Shown here: in pieces, positions 29,684 to 40,927 of the stretch
How the letters are laid out: every line of letters begins with the position of its first letter
Position numbering within the stretch: the first letter of the stretch is position 1
NCBI GenBank assembly: GCA_951799405.1
Contig: OX637344.1
Span: forward strand, 8,680,001-8,744,000
Source: Agapetus fuscipes
Lineage: Eukaryota > Arthropoda > Insecta > Trichoptera > Glossosomatidae
Reading direction: 5' to 3'
Length of the DNA stretch: 64,000 nucleotides
The notes under the pieces: generated by a model
What the model was told of the DNA's origin: nothing
Seen by the model: only the letters and a program-made list of their open reading frames with translations
The model's database searches: none
Program-made: the position numbers and the translations under genes

Positions 29684-30960
29684 TAATTTTTTACTTTTAG
29701 CAAAAATTCACACAACTCCAGATTGTTGAATTCCGTTTGCAAGCCTCCATCGCAAGATAGTTCTATCAGAGATTCCTTTTCACTTACATTTAAATTTGCA
29801 CGAACATTATCCAGATCCGAAACGAATGGGTTCCTTATCCAACTGAACTCTGAATAATCTTTTTTAAAGTATTCTTCAAATGTTTCAACGATTATTTGGC
29901 TGTGATTTTTGATGTTATTGATTACATTTTCACTCACTGTAAGTTCACTTTCAGTTACAAAATTTTTCGAAATTAGGAAAAGATGCCAGGTTCTCATTCG
30001 ACACACTCCTTTTAATCATTTGAAATTTCTTGATAAATGCTTTTATTTTGTCATTTACTGAAAATAAATTTGTAGTTTTACCTTGCAAACTTAGATTTAA
30101 GTCGTTGATGCGATTAAAAATATCTGATAACTAAGCCAATGATATAATCCAGTGTTCGTCAGTCAGTCGATCGCGTAATTCAAAATCGGTCCCCATCAGG
30201 AATAGCTGTACCTCACAACGTAACTCGAATAATCTGCTCAGAATTTTTCCTCGCGAAAGCCATCTCACCTCTGTATGTAGCAGCAACTGAATATGTTCAC
30301 TTCCCATTTCAGAATCTAAAATTTACCACCTTGATGGCGTCTTGGAGAACATGTTTAAATTGTTCAGGCATACGTTTTGTTGCTAGCGCTTGTCTGTGTA
30401 TACTGCAATGCATAAAAGTGCAATTTTTAGCAACAGATTTTACTTTTGTGGCTACACCTCCGAATCTTCCTGTCATAGCTCGAGCGCCATCAGAGCAGAA
30501 GCCAACACATTTCATCCGATCAAGCCCATTTTCGGCAAAGAATCCACTCAGTTTATTGAAAATTTCATCCGCAGTAGTTCGTGTTGATAACGCCTCACAG
30601 AATAAATAATCTTCCTTGAGTGCATTATTTTCATGTACATGATATATACCGCACGTAAACCATAAGTTGAGTGTAGTTCGTTACCTCTGTACTCTCATCG
30701 AGTTGTATAGAAAAGAAATCGCTATGTTTGACATTATTGATGATTTTATTTTAAACATCTGATGCCATACTTTCGATCTTTCGCTGCACGGTATTATTGG
30801 ACAGTGATATCAGATCTAGCTTTTTAGCTGACGTTTCACCCAACATACAAGTAACCATGTCTTTCGCTGCAGGTAACAACAGCTCTTCGCCAATTGTGTG
30901 AGCTTTTCCGGACTTTATTTTGTATGTCCTATGACCATGGCTGCTTGCGTACCACCTCAA
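29684..30960 (-). pseudogene. hAT transposase pseudogene, ZBED5/FAM200-like
   Basis: In order on the minus strand: RWYASSHGHRTYKIKSGKAH and GEELLLPAAKDMVTCMLGE (30960-30750), a stop, QLDESTEV and QLMVYVRY (about 30715-30670), a frameshift, CVGFCSDGARAMTGRFGGVA and HCSIHRQALATKRMP (30515-30309), then EVRWLSRGK, FELRCEVQLFL, further breaks, and EFSWIRNPFVSDLDN (about 29850). The D of QLDEST and of SDGARAMTG fit the hAT catalytic core. The N-terminal BED zinc finger is absent; the element end comes too soon to hold it. It cannot make a functional enzyme. Confidence 0.88.
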
Positions 30961-31329
30961 GAAGCGTCGCGTACCACTGGTGGTACGCGTACCATAGTTT
31001 GGGAACCTCTGCTCTAAAGGTCAGCGACATTCTTTTTTTCTGTTCTTAATTTAAAATTTCAAATTTTCGTCGCGCGAAGAAAACACGAATATGTAATATT
31101 TATTTCACACATGCAAAAAAAATGTATGCAAAAAACTCGTGCTGGGACATGATTCATTAACACTACACTTGCAAAAATCTTTTTAACCTTAAAAAGAAAG
31201 AGTACGTACGACTTGGTTAAAACACGATGTAATCTAAAATTCAAGAAAACATCGTTTTCTTAAATATATATAAACATTTTTTTTGTGATGGTTCCTATAA
31301 AGAATCAACCTGAAAATAATGAGTGGGAA

Positions 31330-31675
31330 AATTTTAAAAGGTGAAGTACATTCATAAGAATAGGTTAAACATAACGTTAGCTAGAAGACGATGTGGGGAC
31401 AAAATAATGTATAAAAGAATAAAATGAGATGGTGTAGATACGAGTATTTGAAAGAATGGATATTGAATGCTTGACAACGGTGTCTGCAGAAAAATGTAAT
31501 AAGTAAGAAGCAAATGGGGAGACCAAGAAAGGAATGGTTTAATCAAAATTAATGTAATTTTAAAAAGGTGATGGCTACCAATAAACTGAGAGAATTTTGC
31601 AAGATAAAATAAGTGAAGGGCACTCTGCTGAGAGTCTGGCAACCTCTAGTGAAACGGTGACAGCTATATTTTGTA
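31330..31675 (+). mobile_element. LINE L1t fragment
   Basis: MGRPRKEWFNQN and ATNKLREFCKIK are recognisable with stops between. It ends in the GAGAGTCTGGCAACCTCTAG-like terminus of the family. Confidence 0.55.
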
Positions 31676-31679
31676 AAAT

Positions 31680-31850
31680 TGTGAAAGTATGAGATGTACA
31701 GACTAAAATATATAAAATAGGAAAATACATAATGTATGAATGTAAGCGATAGATACGAATGAACTCAGAAAAGTTTATCAGGATACGAATAATAAGTAGG
31801 AGACTATACAGAGGTTCTGACCACCTCTATTGAAACAGCAACAGCGGATT
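31680..31850 (+). mobile_element. LINE L1t fragment, second copy in tandem
   Basis: It repeats the end of the preceding fragment: GAATGAACTCAGAAAAG, GGAGACTATACAGAGG, TTCTGACCACCTCTATTGAA. Confidence 0.4.
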
Positions 31851-31904
31851 AGCTAACGAGTTTTGTTCTAATAATTTTTATTAGACGATCTTGTGTGATT
31901 TATT

Positions 31905-32145
31905 TATTCCTTGACTCATGGGTTGATATGAGGCTGACACCCAATGCTATAAAACTTGGTTCACTGTTGCCAATGCCAACACGGTATCAGAAAAAGGTGG
32001 CAAGAGCTGCAATGTTTATGTTCATGTGAGGTTTGGTGTATTTTATGTGTACACATGCAGCATTAGTAAGCGCAAACTTACATGTGCCAGCACTTGAGCA
32101 TGCATTGAATGTGAGCCGTAAATGTCAACATATCTTTGCAGCTTG
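31905..32145 (+). repeat. R263 element
   Basis: TTCCTTGACTCATGGGTTGATATGAGG start, GGTTCACTGTTGCCAATGCC, GTTCATGTGAGGTTTGG and ATATCTTTGCAGCTTG end. Confidence 0.7.
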
Positions 32146-32149
32146 TTTT

Positions 32150-32635
32150 AGTTTCTGTTTTCGCATGCTCTGCTTTGGTAGTTTTGTTTGCAAATCATTT
32201 GCAACTGTCCGGATTATATTGTGATTTATGTAATACAGCATTTCTTTGGCGGGAATGTCCGTCAAATATATTTTTTCTATCCGCGTGACAAATCGTGACC
32301 TCTGGACAATAATTTATTTTCGCGCCGGAAAAATTAATCCCGGTCAAATTGAAGTAATTTTGTGATTTAAGATGAAAAAATGCAATAAATCAAGTTATAA
32401 ACATGTGCATATTTATAATCATTACTGACACGAAAAGTCGGAATTTTTCTTGGACTCCTTGATTGACTGCTGCCATCGCTGCCAGTCCCACTCTCTATAA
32501 GTGCCTTTCTCTTTAAGACTCACACTTTTTACCACTGCACTCAAATACATATCGTTAGTAAATTATTTTGCGTGTTTGCGCGTACACATTTTGCATGCCT
32601 GATAACAAAAAAACTTACTTTAGTAAAATTTATAA
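32150..32635. other. Nothing recognised
   Basis: No gene or repeat family seen. Confidence 0.35.
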
Positions 32636-32637
32636 AT

Positions 32638-32943
32638 ACAACGCAACGTAACTAAGCTACACATGTAGTGCAACACCTTGCTTCGTTATCCCCGATGGGG
32701 TCGCATGTGGCGAGTGAATATATTTATTTTTACAGGTAAGAGGGCCGGCCTTACGCCAAACACTTCGGTTGAAGTGGAAGTTTCCCAGATCCCAAGAGAG
32801 CTGGTCCACTTTCTTGTGAAGGCTGATTAAACTTAACCAGTATTTTTTTGGGTTTTAAATGAACATCGAAACATGAAAGCATTTCGAACCCGTGCTCTAG
32901 GCATTAAATGCAAGCACTCTACCGACGGAGCTATGGACCGGAC
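32638..32943 (-). mobile_element. SINE-A, full-length
   Basis: CAACGCAACGTAACTAAGCTAC 3' end, GGTCGCATGTGGCGAGTG, TTACGCCAAACACTTCGG and an eroded head ending CTACCGACGGAGCTATGGACC. The B box is damaged. Confidence 0.75.
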
Positions 32944-33029
32944 ATACATTTTGTGTTTGGAATACCTGGTTTGCGTGAATAGAAATTTACATCGTCAGGC
33001 ACAATTCCTTGACGTAGGTATAGGTAGAC

Positions 33030-33240
33030 TACAAAAAATGGTTCACTTTGGCAATGTAACCCATGTTTCAGTGAAGGTCGGCAAAAATTGCAAGGCTTAT
33101 GTTCATTTGAGGTTTGGATTTTAATTTGTAAGTACACATTCAGCGTTTGTAAGCGCGAACTTACACGTGTATGTTTGTGGGCACGCATTTGATATGAGTA
33201 TTGAATGTTAATATATCTTTGCAACTTGGATTATAGATAA
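33030..33240 (+). repeat. R263 element, 5'-truncated
   Basis: GGTTCACTTTGGCAATG, GTTCATTTGAGGTTTGG, GCACGCATTTGATATGAG and ATATCTTTGCAACTTGGATTATAG are in order. Confidence 0.65.
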
Positions 33241-33464
33241 ATAATCTTTCTTACATGTGCACAATTCTTACTTTTTCTACCTCATAACTATACTGTGCAA
33301 CAAGCTGATATGCTTCAGGTTTCAGGTTTGCTTCTGAAGTGAAAGGAGGACCTCTTGTTTGCTCAAAGGCTGTCGTTGTTTTGGATGTGTGGGTCCACCT
33401 TTGTCTTGGGTCCTCAAATAGCCGCTGTCAAAATGTCTACCCTGCTACTAACAGATCTTTACTC

Positions 33465-33622
33465 TTAGTGCAAAACATGGCTGTAATCTCACCTCGATTG
33501 CGTGAATGGAAAATGTATGGAATATACGACGGCACTCCCAGAGAATGATTTAGTGTCCATACATTTTTTTGATTTACGCTTTCGAGGTGAGTTTACACGA
33601 TGTTTTGCACTCCGGGTACGTC
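33465..33622. mobile_element. Fold-back MITE, family F
   Basis: GCAAAACATGGCTGTAATCTCACC (left) and GGTGAGTTTACACGATGTTTTGC (right) are inverted ends. The central CGACGGCACTCCCAGAGAATG motif is intact, making this one of the better copies. Confidence 0.7.
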
Positions 33623-33883
33623 GGTGGAGGTTTCTGCATTGTAGACCTGTCAAAATAAACATACCATACATTTGATATAGTAAGTTAGGTAGAGAAATCT
33701 GGAGGTACTGAAGATTAAAATATATTTTGTTTAATTTTTAGGTATACATATCTACCCATTTACCCATATTTTTTTTCCATGAATTTATTTTATTTTTCAT
33801 CTATCGTCGGTTTTATATGATAAATATATATTTATTAAAAAAAAAAATTGTTCTTTGACTGATATAATGGCTGTGACACTAAG

Positions 33884-33961
33884 GCCCGGTATTTTCAACG
33901 TTAGCTTATGTGATTTTTTGAGCTGATGAAAGTCGCTATGCCAACATTGAAAATACCGGGC
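33884..33961. mobile_element. Short hairpin MITE with GCCCGGTATTTTCAA ends
   Basis: GCCCGGTATTTTCAACGTT and AACATTGAAAATACCGGGC are inverted ends 78 bp apart. A lone end of the same family (AAAAATACCGGGCC) occurs near 44597. Confidence 0.6.
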
Positions 33962-34204
33962 ATAAGGGTTTTATTTTAGCAAAATAGTCTATGCTAGATG
34001 GATCAATTATTTAAAGAAAAAGTAAACTAACCCCGTCTCCCGGCAACCTGAATAACGAAATCGGTTGATCAACTTTCTAAAACTTTAAAGCACCCACTAC
34101 ACATTCTTGCAATCATATTTTAAGGGTTGCAGGGGCAATAGAGTTAAAACTTAAGACAAAGTGCCAATAATTTTAGTTCCCCCTTGCAGTTTCATAGGTA
34201 CGTA

Positions 34205-34815
34205 GAGGTGAGAACTAGAAAAGTGAAGAACTACTAGAGTGTGAACTAGAAAGGAAATCTTTATAAGGGGCGAGTCTTAGAATGATAAGAACTACGAGGA
34301 GTCAGAAGTAGAATAGCTAAGACTTTGAGATGAAAGAACGAGACTGTAAAGAACCAGGAATGGATTAAAACTGAAAGGGTTAATGAGAAGGGTAAGAACT
34401 TGAAGGAGTAGTAACAACAAAGAGATGGAACAAAAAGAATAAGAATTTAAACTACCGATACATCTTTTCAGATGTATCGGAGTGGAATGGTAACAACCAG
34501 AAGCGATAACAACTGGCATGATTGAGAATTGAAAGGGTCACAACTTTAAGGGGTAAGATCTTGAAGGAAAATACTTAGAAAGCGTAAAACCTAGAAGAAT
34601 TAAGAACTGGAAAGATAAAGAAGTAGCAGGGTAAAGAATTAGAAAAGGCTCGCAAAGAATGAACTGGAAAAGGTGAAAGCTAGAAAAACTAAGTACTAAA
34701 ATAGTTAAAAACAGATTGTGGTAAAATATTAAATATTAAAAACTTCAAAGATCAAGAACTAGAAAGGGTGAGAACTAATGAAGTTAAGAACTAAAAGAGG
34801 TAAGATCTAAAAGAG
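34205..34815. repeat. Purine-rich minisatellite, AAGAACTAGAAAGGGT-like units
   Basis: About 600 bp of degenerate 16-18 bp units (variants of GAACTAGAAAGGGTAA, GAACTTGAAGGAGTA, AAGAACTAAAAGAGGT), strongly purine-biased on the plus strand. A perfect 11-bp hairpin (CCGATACATCT / AGATGTATCGG, 34455-34480) interrupts it. Confidence 0.75.
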
Positions 34816-35100
34816 GTTGGCCAATATTACGGCGGTTTGTCTCACACATGTCCGGCAGATTTCCCCCAGGGCTCTTTAATGGTGAAGGGACGGAGAGGGA
34901 ATGGATATGAAACTTTACCTCGGAAAAGAATGTTCAAGAAAGGTGTGAAAATATATCCAACATCAGCAAAAAATATATGTTACACTTATTATAAGAATAA
35001 AATTACTTTTTAAATCAAAATAAGCCTTGAAATTGGTTTTTTTTTCGTTTAATACTTATTTTTTCTTTAAAGCTAAGAATTTAAAGAAATGTAGTAAAAT

Positions 35101-35190
35101 TTCTTTACAATGGGCGAAACGATCAAAAGCTCCAGCTCCCATAGACAACGGCAACAGATCCCGAAAAACATCTCTCCAGCATCAATAGTA
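35101..35190 (+). repeat. HHR-1 repeat, 5'-truncated
   Basis: TGGGCGAAACG (3' side of stem II plus GAAA), then GCTCCAGCTCCCATAGACAA and CATCTCTCCAGCATC. It keeps the 3' strand of stem II (TGGGC) that pairs with GCCCA seen in other copies. Confidence 0.5.
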
Positions 35191-35194
35191 ATAA

Positions 35195-35455
35195 TAATAT
35201 AATGCTTTATTTAGTGACCTCTGTTTTTGTGTAAAACACACCTCTAAGGCCCTCTGCGAGCTTGTTCGTCACTATAAAAAGCGCCAATTCTCACGCAAGA
35301 CCAAGTTACTGCCAGCACGGATAGACCCATGGTGAATTTTTCATTCAGCGAAAAGCGTATTTGAAAATATAAATGGTATATTTTTCGTGCTCTAGCGGGA
35401 TTCGAACTTACGATCTTCCATTAACGAGCCTGAAGCGTAACCACTAGGCTACGAA
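35195..35455 (-). mobile_element. SINE-B, full-length
   Basis: On the minus strand GTAGCCTAGTGGTTACGC (A box) and AAGTTCGAATCCCGCTAGAG (B box) head the copy. Its 3' end ACTAAATAAAGCATTA is next to the HHR-1 fragment. Confidence 0.8.
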
Positions 35456-35695
35456 ATGGTCTATTTGCTTCAGTAACATCGAACCATTCACTTTTAGAGT
35501 CATGGGCACGCCTCTTACCTAGAGGTTCTTGTTTTGTCGTGCCGTTGCTTTCACTTCACGGGAAGGCCTTTCACCACTTGAGAAAATATATAGCTTTGCA
35601 TGAGCGTCCATGTGCTGTGGGTCCTTCTGACACATACATACAGGATGGGTACGAGGAGGGTTTGAGCATACTGAAGAAATGCCTGTCGTAAGAAA
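35455..35695 (-). repeat. Repeat C, uninterrupted copy
   Basis: On the minus strand: CCTCCTCGTACCCATCCTG, TGTGTCAGAAGGACCCACAG, TCCCGTGAAGTGAAAGCAACGG continuing straight into CACGACAAAACAAGAACC. This is the reference for the split copy at 23740-24345. Confidence 0.7.
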
Positions 35696-35879
35696 TAATG
35701 ATGAAAAAGTATGTAAGTCAGACGCCATGAGAGTGTTTTCTGGAAATGACTCGCATTTATATTTTGTAAATATTTCCTGGAAATAAGATTATACAAACAA
35801 GACGTATTTTGTAATATTTATTTTCTGATTTATTAAATAAACATGATTTAGATACAAATAAAGAGCAACTTCTTATTGC

Positions 35880-35990
35880 ATTGCTTCTGATGTGCTCCCC
35901 GTTGCTCCCAAGGGTGCTGGTCCTCGTTTCTTGAGAAATATGAGTAAATCACGCCGGTATTTGTTTTTGAGTTTGAAATAAATACCAAAC
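35880..35990 (-). mobile_element. SINE-A fragment
   Basis: GCTGGTCCTCGTTTCTTGAG, GAGTAAATCACGCCGGTATT and TTTGAAATAAATACC are from the SINE-A middle. Confidence 0.5.
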
Positions 35991-36052
35991 TTACCCATAT
36001 ACTCTAATAAATACTTGTTGCAACTTAGATTATATATCAAAATATACTGTTT

Positions 36053-36290
36053 CTTGACTTATAGGCTGGTATGAGTCGGACAGTCCATACAATAAAAACG
36101 TTCACTTTGCCAATGCCCACCTATGTCAGAGAAGGGCAGTAAATGTTGCAGGGTTTATGGTCTTTTGAGATGAGTTGTATCTTAATTTTATAAGTACACA
36201 TGCGGCATATGTCAGTTTGCGTACATGTGAGCATACGATAAGTATAAATCTAGAATGTTTTTATATCTTTGCAACTAAGATTGTAGATGC
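36053..36290 (+). repeat. R263 element
   Basis: TTCTTGACTTATAGGCTGGTATGAG start, CGTTCACTTTGCCAATGCCC, CACATGCGGCATATG and ATATCTTTGCAACTAAGATTGTAG end. Confidence 0.7.
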
Positions 36291-36304
36291 TATTGTAGAT
36301 AGAC

Positions 36305-36346
36305 AGAACTGATGGTGCTAGCAGAGAGACGTGCTAGCACTGGTTC
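36305..36346. repeat. Hairpin, imperfect 19-bp arms
   Basis: AGAACTGATGGTGCTAGCA and GTGCTAGCACTGGTTCT are inverted with a short centre. No tRNA-like boxes. Confidence 0.5.
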
Positions 36347-36597
36347 TATTTCTATCCACAGACGGTTTATTCTCATTCTATTCAATTGTGTGTGTTATTG
36401 CGGGCGTCAAGTGCCTATTCTCACTGGGGATTTATGGTCGATGATGCCGCGTGCCCGTGCACTGCAAAGCGAAGAAAATAATTCTCCACAGTATACCTGT
36501 ATTCTGCAATCGCTGAGTCAGCAAAAGTCTGGTTTAAAGGTATTTTTTAAAAGAAATCCGAAGAAAGAGATTTCAAATTTCAGGAAATGTAGTAAAT

Positions 36598-36690
36598 AGG
36601 TCCCGAAGCGCCACATGCGACCCCTTCGGGGAAACGCAGGCAAGAAGTTACACTATAATATGTGTAGCTTAATTGCGTTTTTTTTTAGAG
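36598..36690 (+). mobile_element. SINE-A 3' end
   Basis: TAGGTCCCGAAGCGCCACATG, CGACCCCTTCGGGGAAACG, then TATGTGTAGCTTAATTGCG and a T run. Confidence 0.75.
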
Positions 36691-36869
36691 GTCTATGAGA
36701 CACTTGTTGGAGTGCCTTAGAGATGTGGGCGTTGATGAGTCGGAGGTTGATATTTTGATCCTGTATAGCAGGGGTGCTAACTGTGTAGTGTTGTGTTGTG
36801 TGCTGCATTGCCTTTTATTTTGAGATATTGAAAGGAAGTGGCGATTAATATATGTTTTGTTAATATAAC

Positions 36870-37170
36870 AAGGTTAAAATGGGTTGTAAACACAGATAGG
36901 TACCGGTAACTCATTCCATAAACGGGGAGTTTTGCAAAGGAATGAGTCGTTCAAACACAAAGTTCTCAAAGTTTTGATGTTGACTGCAAGGGAATGAATG
37001 TGAGCCGTTTTTCTAGTTGCCCTTTTTTCCCCGGTTTTCGAAGGACTTCTCAACCAGCAAACAATAGGAAAATTAAAAATATTGTAAGTAAAATACCGGT
37101 GAGGTTGGGATAAAGGAATTGATTTTAATGAAAACAAATATTTGGTTCTTTTCTCGAGCAAATCCAAAGC
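36870..37170 (-). mobile_element. Non-LTR retrotransposon C-terminal fragment
   Basis: A 97-codon minus-strand frame contains RKTAHIHSLAVNIKTLRTLC and FLCKTPRLWNELPVPI. The TxRLWNxLP motif and preceding basic segment are typical of the end of non-LTR ORF2 proteins. It differs from the CR1-like copies here. Confidence 0.65.
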
Positions 37171-37414
37171 ATTTAAAATGCGAAAACAAAATCTCTCTTG
37201 TAATCTTTGCCAGATAAATTATCTTTAAATGTTGGCAAAACTCATGCATCCAGCATTATCTTCAGCGGAAGTTACGCCACTGAAGATTGCATATTATTAA
37301 CTTAAACAGGTCGTCGTTCGAGACGGAAAAACGCTCCGACGTTTCTTTCTATGCATTACATGTGTACGCATAACACACACGAGTATTATTTTTGGAATCT
37401 CACTAGTAAATTTA

Positions 37415-37560
37415 GAACGGTACCCCGAGTGTTCAGACTCAATCACAGCGTTTACCCAACAATACATTAAAACTTAAACGCTCTCTAGATGAAATACTTT
37501 AGTTTTCATGTATTTTTGATGAAAAGCAATGTTTGAGTTCGGATGGAAAGTTTTATTCTA
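37415..37560. mobile_element. Fold-back MITE, family F variant
   Basis: GGTACCCCGAGTGTTCAGACTC (left) and the GCAATGTTTGAGTTCGG (right) end are partly inverted. The inner GCGTTTACC/AAAAGCAATG section follows the variant seen at 63545. Confidence 0.45.
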
Positions 37561-38175
37561 GGGGTTCTGGACGGGCGCGCGACCAGAAACAGAAATCCAG
37601 TAGTGTGCAATTGGACCGACGCGATGTGTGAAGCGATTTCATGTGCCTAGAACGATCGCGATGTCCAGAACTAACGCGGTTAGAATTCATAACCTCAAAA
37701 TGTGACGGCAAAAACAGTGAAAAAAGTAGTTCGACATGTGAAAGTATAACATACTTAACTGAAGTGAAAGATGACATCAAGATAAGATGTCAAAGTTCTG
37801 TATTTGAATCTAAATAAAAAGTAAAATAAAATAAAATAAGAAGTGTTCCGAAGAAATGTCAATGTTAAAAAAATGTAATATTATGGATATATGTGTCAAT
37901 TTGAAAGTGTATATAATGTCAAAAACTCGCTTTAAGTCACCTAAAAAATGAGATACAAACAAAGTACAAACCTACTAAGAAACAAAGCGTAAAGTTTGAC
38001 ACAATATTGTGTGGGTAAACGTTGAAGTATGAATGAGATAACTTATAAACGTGATGTCAAAAACTTGCGTTTGACTGTAAAACTGAATGAATGAAAGTGT
38101 TTTTTTTTTGTGGTAACTAACTATGCGTAATAATGTAATGTAAAGTTGGGAACCAATTTTAATTAGTCATTTTTA
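37561..38175. other. Nothing recognised
   Basis: AT-rich; no gene or repeat family seen. Confidence 0.35.
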
Positions 38176-38177
38176 AT

Positions 38178-38425
38178 CCTTGACTGATAGGTTGGTATGA
38201 GGTTGACCACCCATACTGTAAAAAATGTTGCACTTTGCCAATGTCACCCCTGCTTCAGGGAAGGTCGGCAAGAGTTGCAGGGCTTATGTTCATTTTTTAT
38301 ATTGTAGGTCCACATGCGGCATTTGTAAGCGCGAAATTATGCATGTCTGCTTGTGGAAATGCATTTAATATGAATCTCAAATGATACATATCTTAGCAGC
38401 TCAGATTTAGATATAGATTTAGATT
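38178..38425 (+). repeat. R263 element, full-length with a short internal deletion
   Basis: TCCTTGACTGATAGGTTGGTATG start, TGACCACCCATACTG, CAGGGAAGGTCGGCAAGAG, CACATGCGGCATTTG and GCAGCTCAGATTTAGAT tail. The GAGATTGGGT block after GTTCAT is missing. Confidence 0.8.
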
Positions 38426-39925
38426 TTAATGTGGTTTTTTCAATGAATATCAATAAAGGATTTCGAAAGGAAACTTAAAAATAAAGATTCCAATAATATG
38501 TTAATTCAAAAACCTTTTATAAATAAAACTGAAAAAAATGTTGTCAAATACCGCACAGTTGACTGTTAAAGAAATATCCAATCCCTAATGTTACAAACCA
38601 CTTGCCATATTGTAAATACAAGTTTGTGAATAGCAAACATCGTTTTTTTGTAATTCTGTGTGAGCATGTTTGATTTGAAAGTTAATATTTTGATTGTGCC
38701 GTGATCAAATAATATTTTTCTGAATTCAAACATGTTTTGTTAAAGTAAAAAGTTCTTGTTTTGAAAAAAACGATTGGTCTGATATTAAACAAACAATATT
38801 TAACGTATTTTTTTTACAGAAGAATGAATGAAAAAATTAAACTTTTTACAAACTTCAAAAGTAGAATACAAATCTACATACTGAAAAAAAATAAAAATAA
38901 ACTTCATAAGTTATCTGAAACAGTTCTGAGCTTTTCATTGTACTTTTTAAAAATACTTAATCAAGGTTGGATAAATATTTACATCAAAATACGTTTTGTG
39001 TGTTGTGTGCAAAAATTCTGATTTTTAATGGATTTTCTTATGTTATCAAACCACAAAAATAGTGCTAACAATTTTCGATTTTTACTCTCATTTTTCCGCA
39101 TTTAATAATGTGGTTTTGTAAACATAACAGGGTTCGAGGTAAACAGTGAAAAATTAATAAAAACATGGAATTTTTTAACACCTAATGATAGAGATTGTAC
39201 CGTGGAAATGAAAGATGATTTTTAGATTTATAAAAGAAACGTTTTAATTTTTTTTCTATGAAAACAAAAATATAAACAGTGCTAAACATGTTCTGAATAC
39301 GCAATGACGTAAATGTTTGGGATAAAAGACAAAGTTACTTGCTGTCATGGGTCTGATATAATTTATAAATGAATTTTATATGAAGCAAGAAAACAGAGCT
39401 AAGCTTAAAAATTACTTGAAACACAAAAGGAAATATTCAGTGAAAATGTGAAAATCTATCAAAGAAGAAATGCAGTGAGGTAAGAGCTATCATATATTTC
39501 TTACCCTTTATTTAGTTGTTAAATACTAACTTAATTTTTATTAATTGAATGAACAAAGTAGGTTCTATTGCAATGAACTATTGAACACCTGGGCCTAAGT
39601 GCAAGTTTTTTTAGGTATCTGATATTTCAGAAACCAAAAAACGGCCACTGAAAAATATGACAGTTTTGTCATATAAGCGTGTTGTATTTGATGGAATTGA
39701 TAAAAAGTATATAAAAAAAATATGTAGATACTACCTTCTTCAAAAAAACTAATGAATTCGAAACATGTTTAAAATTAAATTTTTATATTTAACTGGAGGG
39801 CTTGGTAACGAAAAAACAAATATGTTTACCTTCAACCTAGAAAACCGGCCGTGTGACGACACAACTTTATTAAGGATAACGATTCGTATTTTCTTACGCA
39901 ACTTGTTGCTAATACAATTCTACTT
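38426..39925. other. Very AT-rich stretch, nothing recognised
   Basis: Open frames at 38761-39021 and 39765-40094 are A/T-driven or run into SINE-A sequence and are not called. Confidence 0.45.
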
Positions 39926-39929
39926 CTTC

Positions 39930-40050
39930 TTGCGTTGCCCCGAAGGAGTCACACGTGGCGAGTGGAATATACTGATTTTTACAGGTATCGAGGTCAGTCT
40001 TATGCCACTTGAAGTTAGAGTTTCCCTGCTCCTGAGAAGTCAGGTTCTTA
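39930..40050 (-). mobile_element. SINE-A, diverged fragment
   Basis: GCCCCGAAGGAGTCACACG, GGCGAGTGGAATATACTG and TTTTTACAGGTATCGAGG are in order. Confidence 0.55.
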
Positions 40051-40164
40051 TTTCATATCGCCACCTTATAGATAAAACTGATTCACTGATATGAGAAATC
40101 GTTAATGAAACATTTTATTTAGAGTAACTTCTCATAGTTAATAAACTAATTTTAAGGAAGTGAT

Positions 40165-40540
40165 GTAACGCAACAACGCAACTAAGCTACACATATAGTG
40201 TAACTTATTGCCGCGTTATCCCCGAAGTGCTCGCATGTTGCGAGTTGAACCTACATAATATGTATTTGGAAGTGCTTATGACAAACTTCTAAACTTCAGG
40301 ATTTTCACTGTTTAATGGTGTTTCTTCTTGTGCAAAATAGGAAAAAAGGTGCATTTATCTGAGAAACCCATGTAAGCTTAATATGCCACTTATTCAGTTT
40401 TACCTTTGAGTTATCGATATGAAGGCTGAGTAAAGCTGGCCGGTTTTTCGATTTTGAGTTATAAATAAATAGGGTTTTGATCAAACCTTAGTCTTCTAGA
40501 ATCAAACAAAAGTGGTTGTCCAACTGAACTATTGTCTGGT
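40165..40540 (-). mobile_element. SINE-A, interrupted copy
   Basis: The 3' end CAACGCAACTAAGCTACAC and CGAAGTGCTCGCATG at 40168-40255 are separated by about 150 bp from the distal part (GAAGGCTGAGTAAAGCTGGCCGG at about 40420 and a degraded head TCCAACTGAACTATTG). Confidence 0.5.
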
Positions 40541-40927
40541 TGTTAATTATCTTAGAAAATTAATGTCAAAAAATAATGTTTGTTCTCCCGCTTACTGTTT
40601 TTTCAACATCCTTTATTATATTGCCCTTCGTCGTCGTCTTTCGTCGTCGAGTTTCGATTTTCAAAACCAATGCCATCACAGCAGATGAAACACATTCATG
40701 ACCTATGGAAAATTAATTTTTGTATATATGCTGCAATGCCGCGAGCTTACGCGTGTGTGTTTACAAATGTATGAAAATTTTTAGCTAAAAATCTGTTTGT
40801 TCATACTGAAAATGTATGGAACAATATTGACATCTAGCGGCAAAACGTGAAAGTTTTTTTTACATTTTCTTTTATTTCATGCAAACTAAAAAAAAAAAAA
40901 AAGCCAAATAAAAATGGATTTCAATCT

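Larger units (their letters stand above)
29108..31011 (-). mobile_element. hAT transposon (ZBED5/Charlie type) with intact 8-bp target duplication
   Basis: Ends CAGTGGTTCCCAAACTT (29108) and, inverted, CAGAGGTTCCCAAACTA (31011) are hAT-type TIRs. CTCTAAAG flanks both sides (29100-29107 and 31012-31019). Several GTACCAC motifs lie just inside each end. The minus strand encodes a broken transposase (29684-30960). Two repeats are nested near the left end (29197-29330, 29393-29475). Confidence 0.9.

Noticed and set aside
29684..31011. Domesticated host gene of the ZBED5/FAM200 type
   Set aside because: Stops and frameshifts across the frame plus intact ends and target duplications show a dead transposon, not a host gene.
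37300..37345. Another hammerhead-like core (AAACGCTCCGACGTTTC)
   Set aside because: The GAAACGTC on the minus strand has no CUGANGA or stem II in the required positions.
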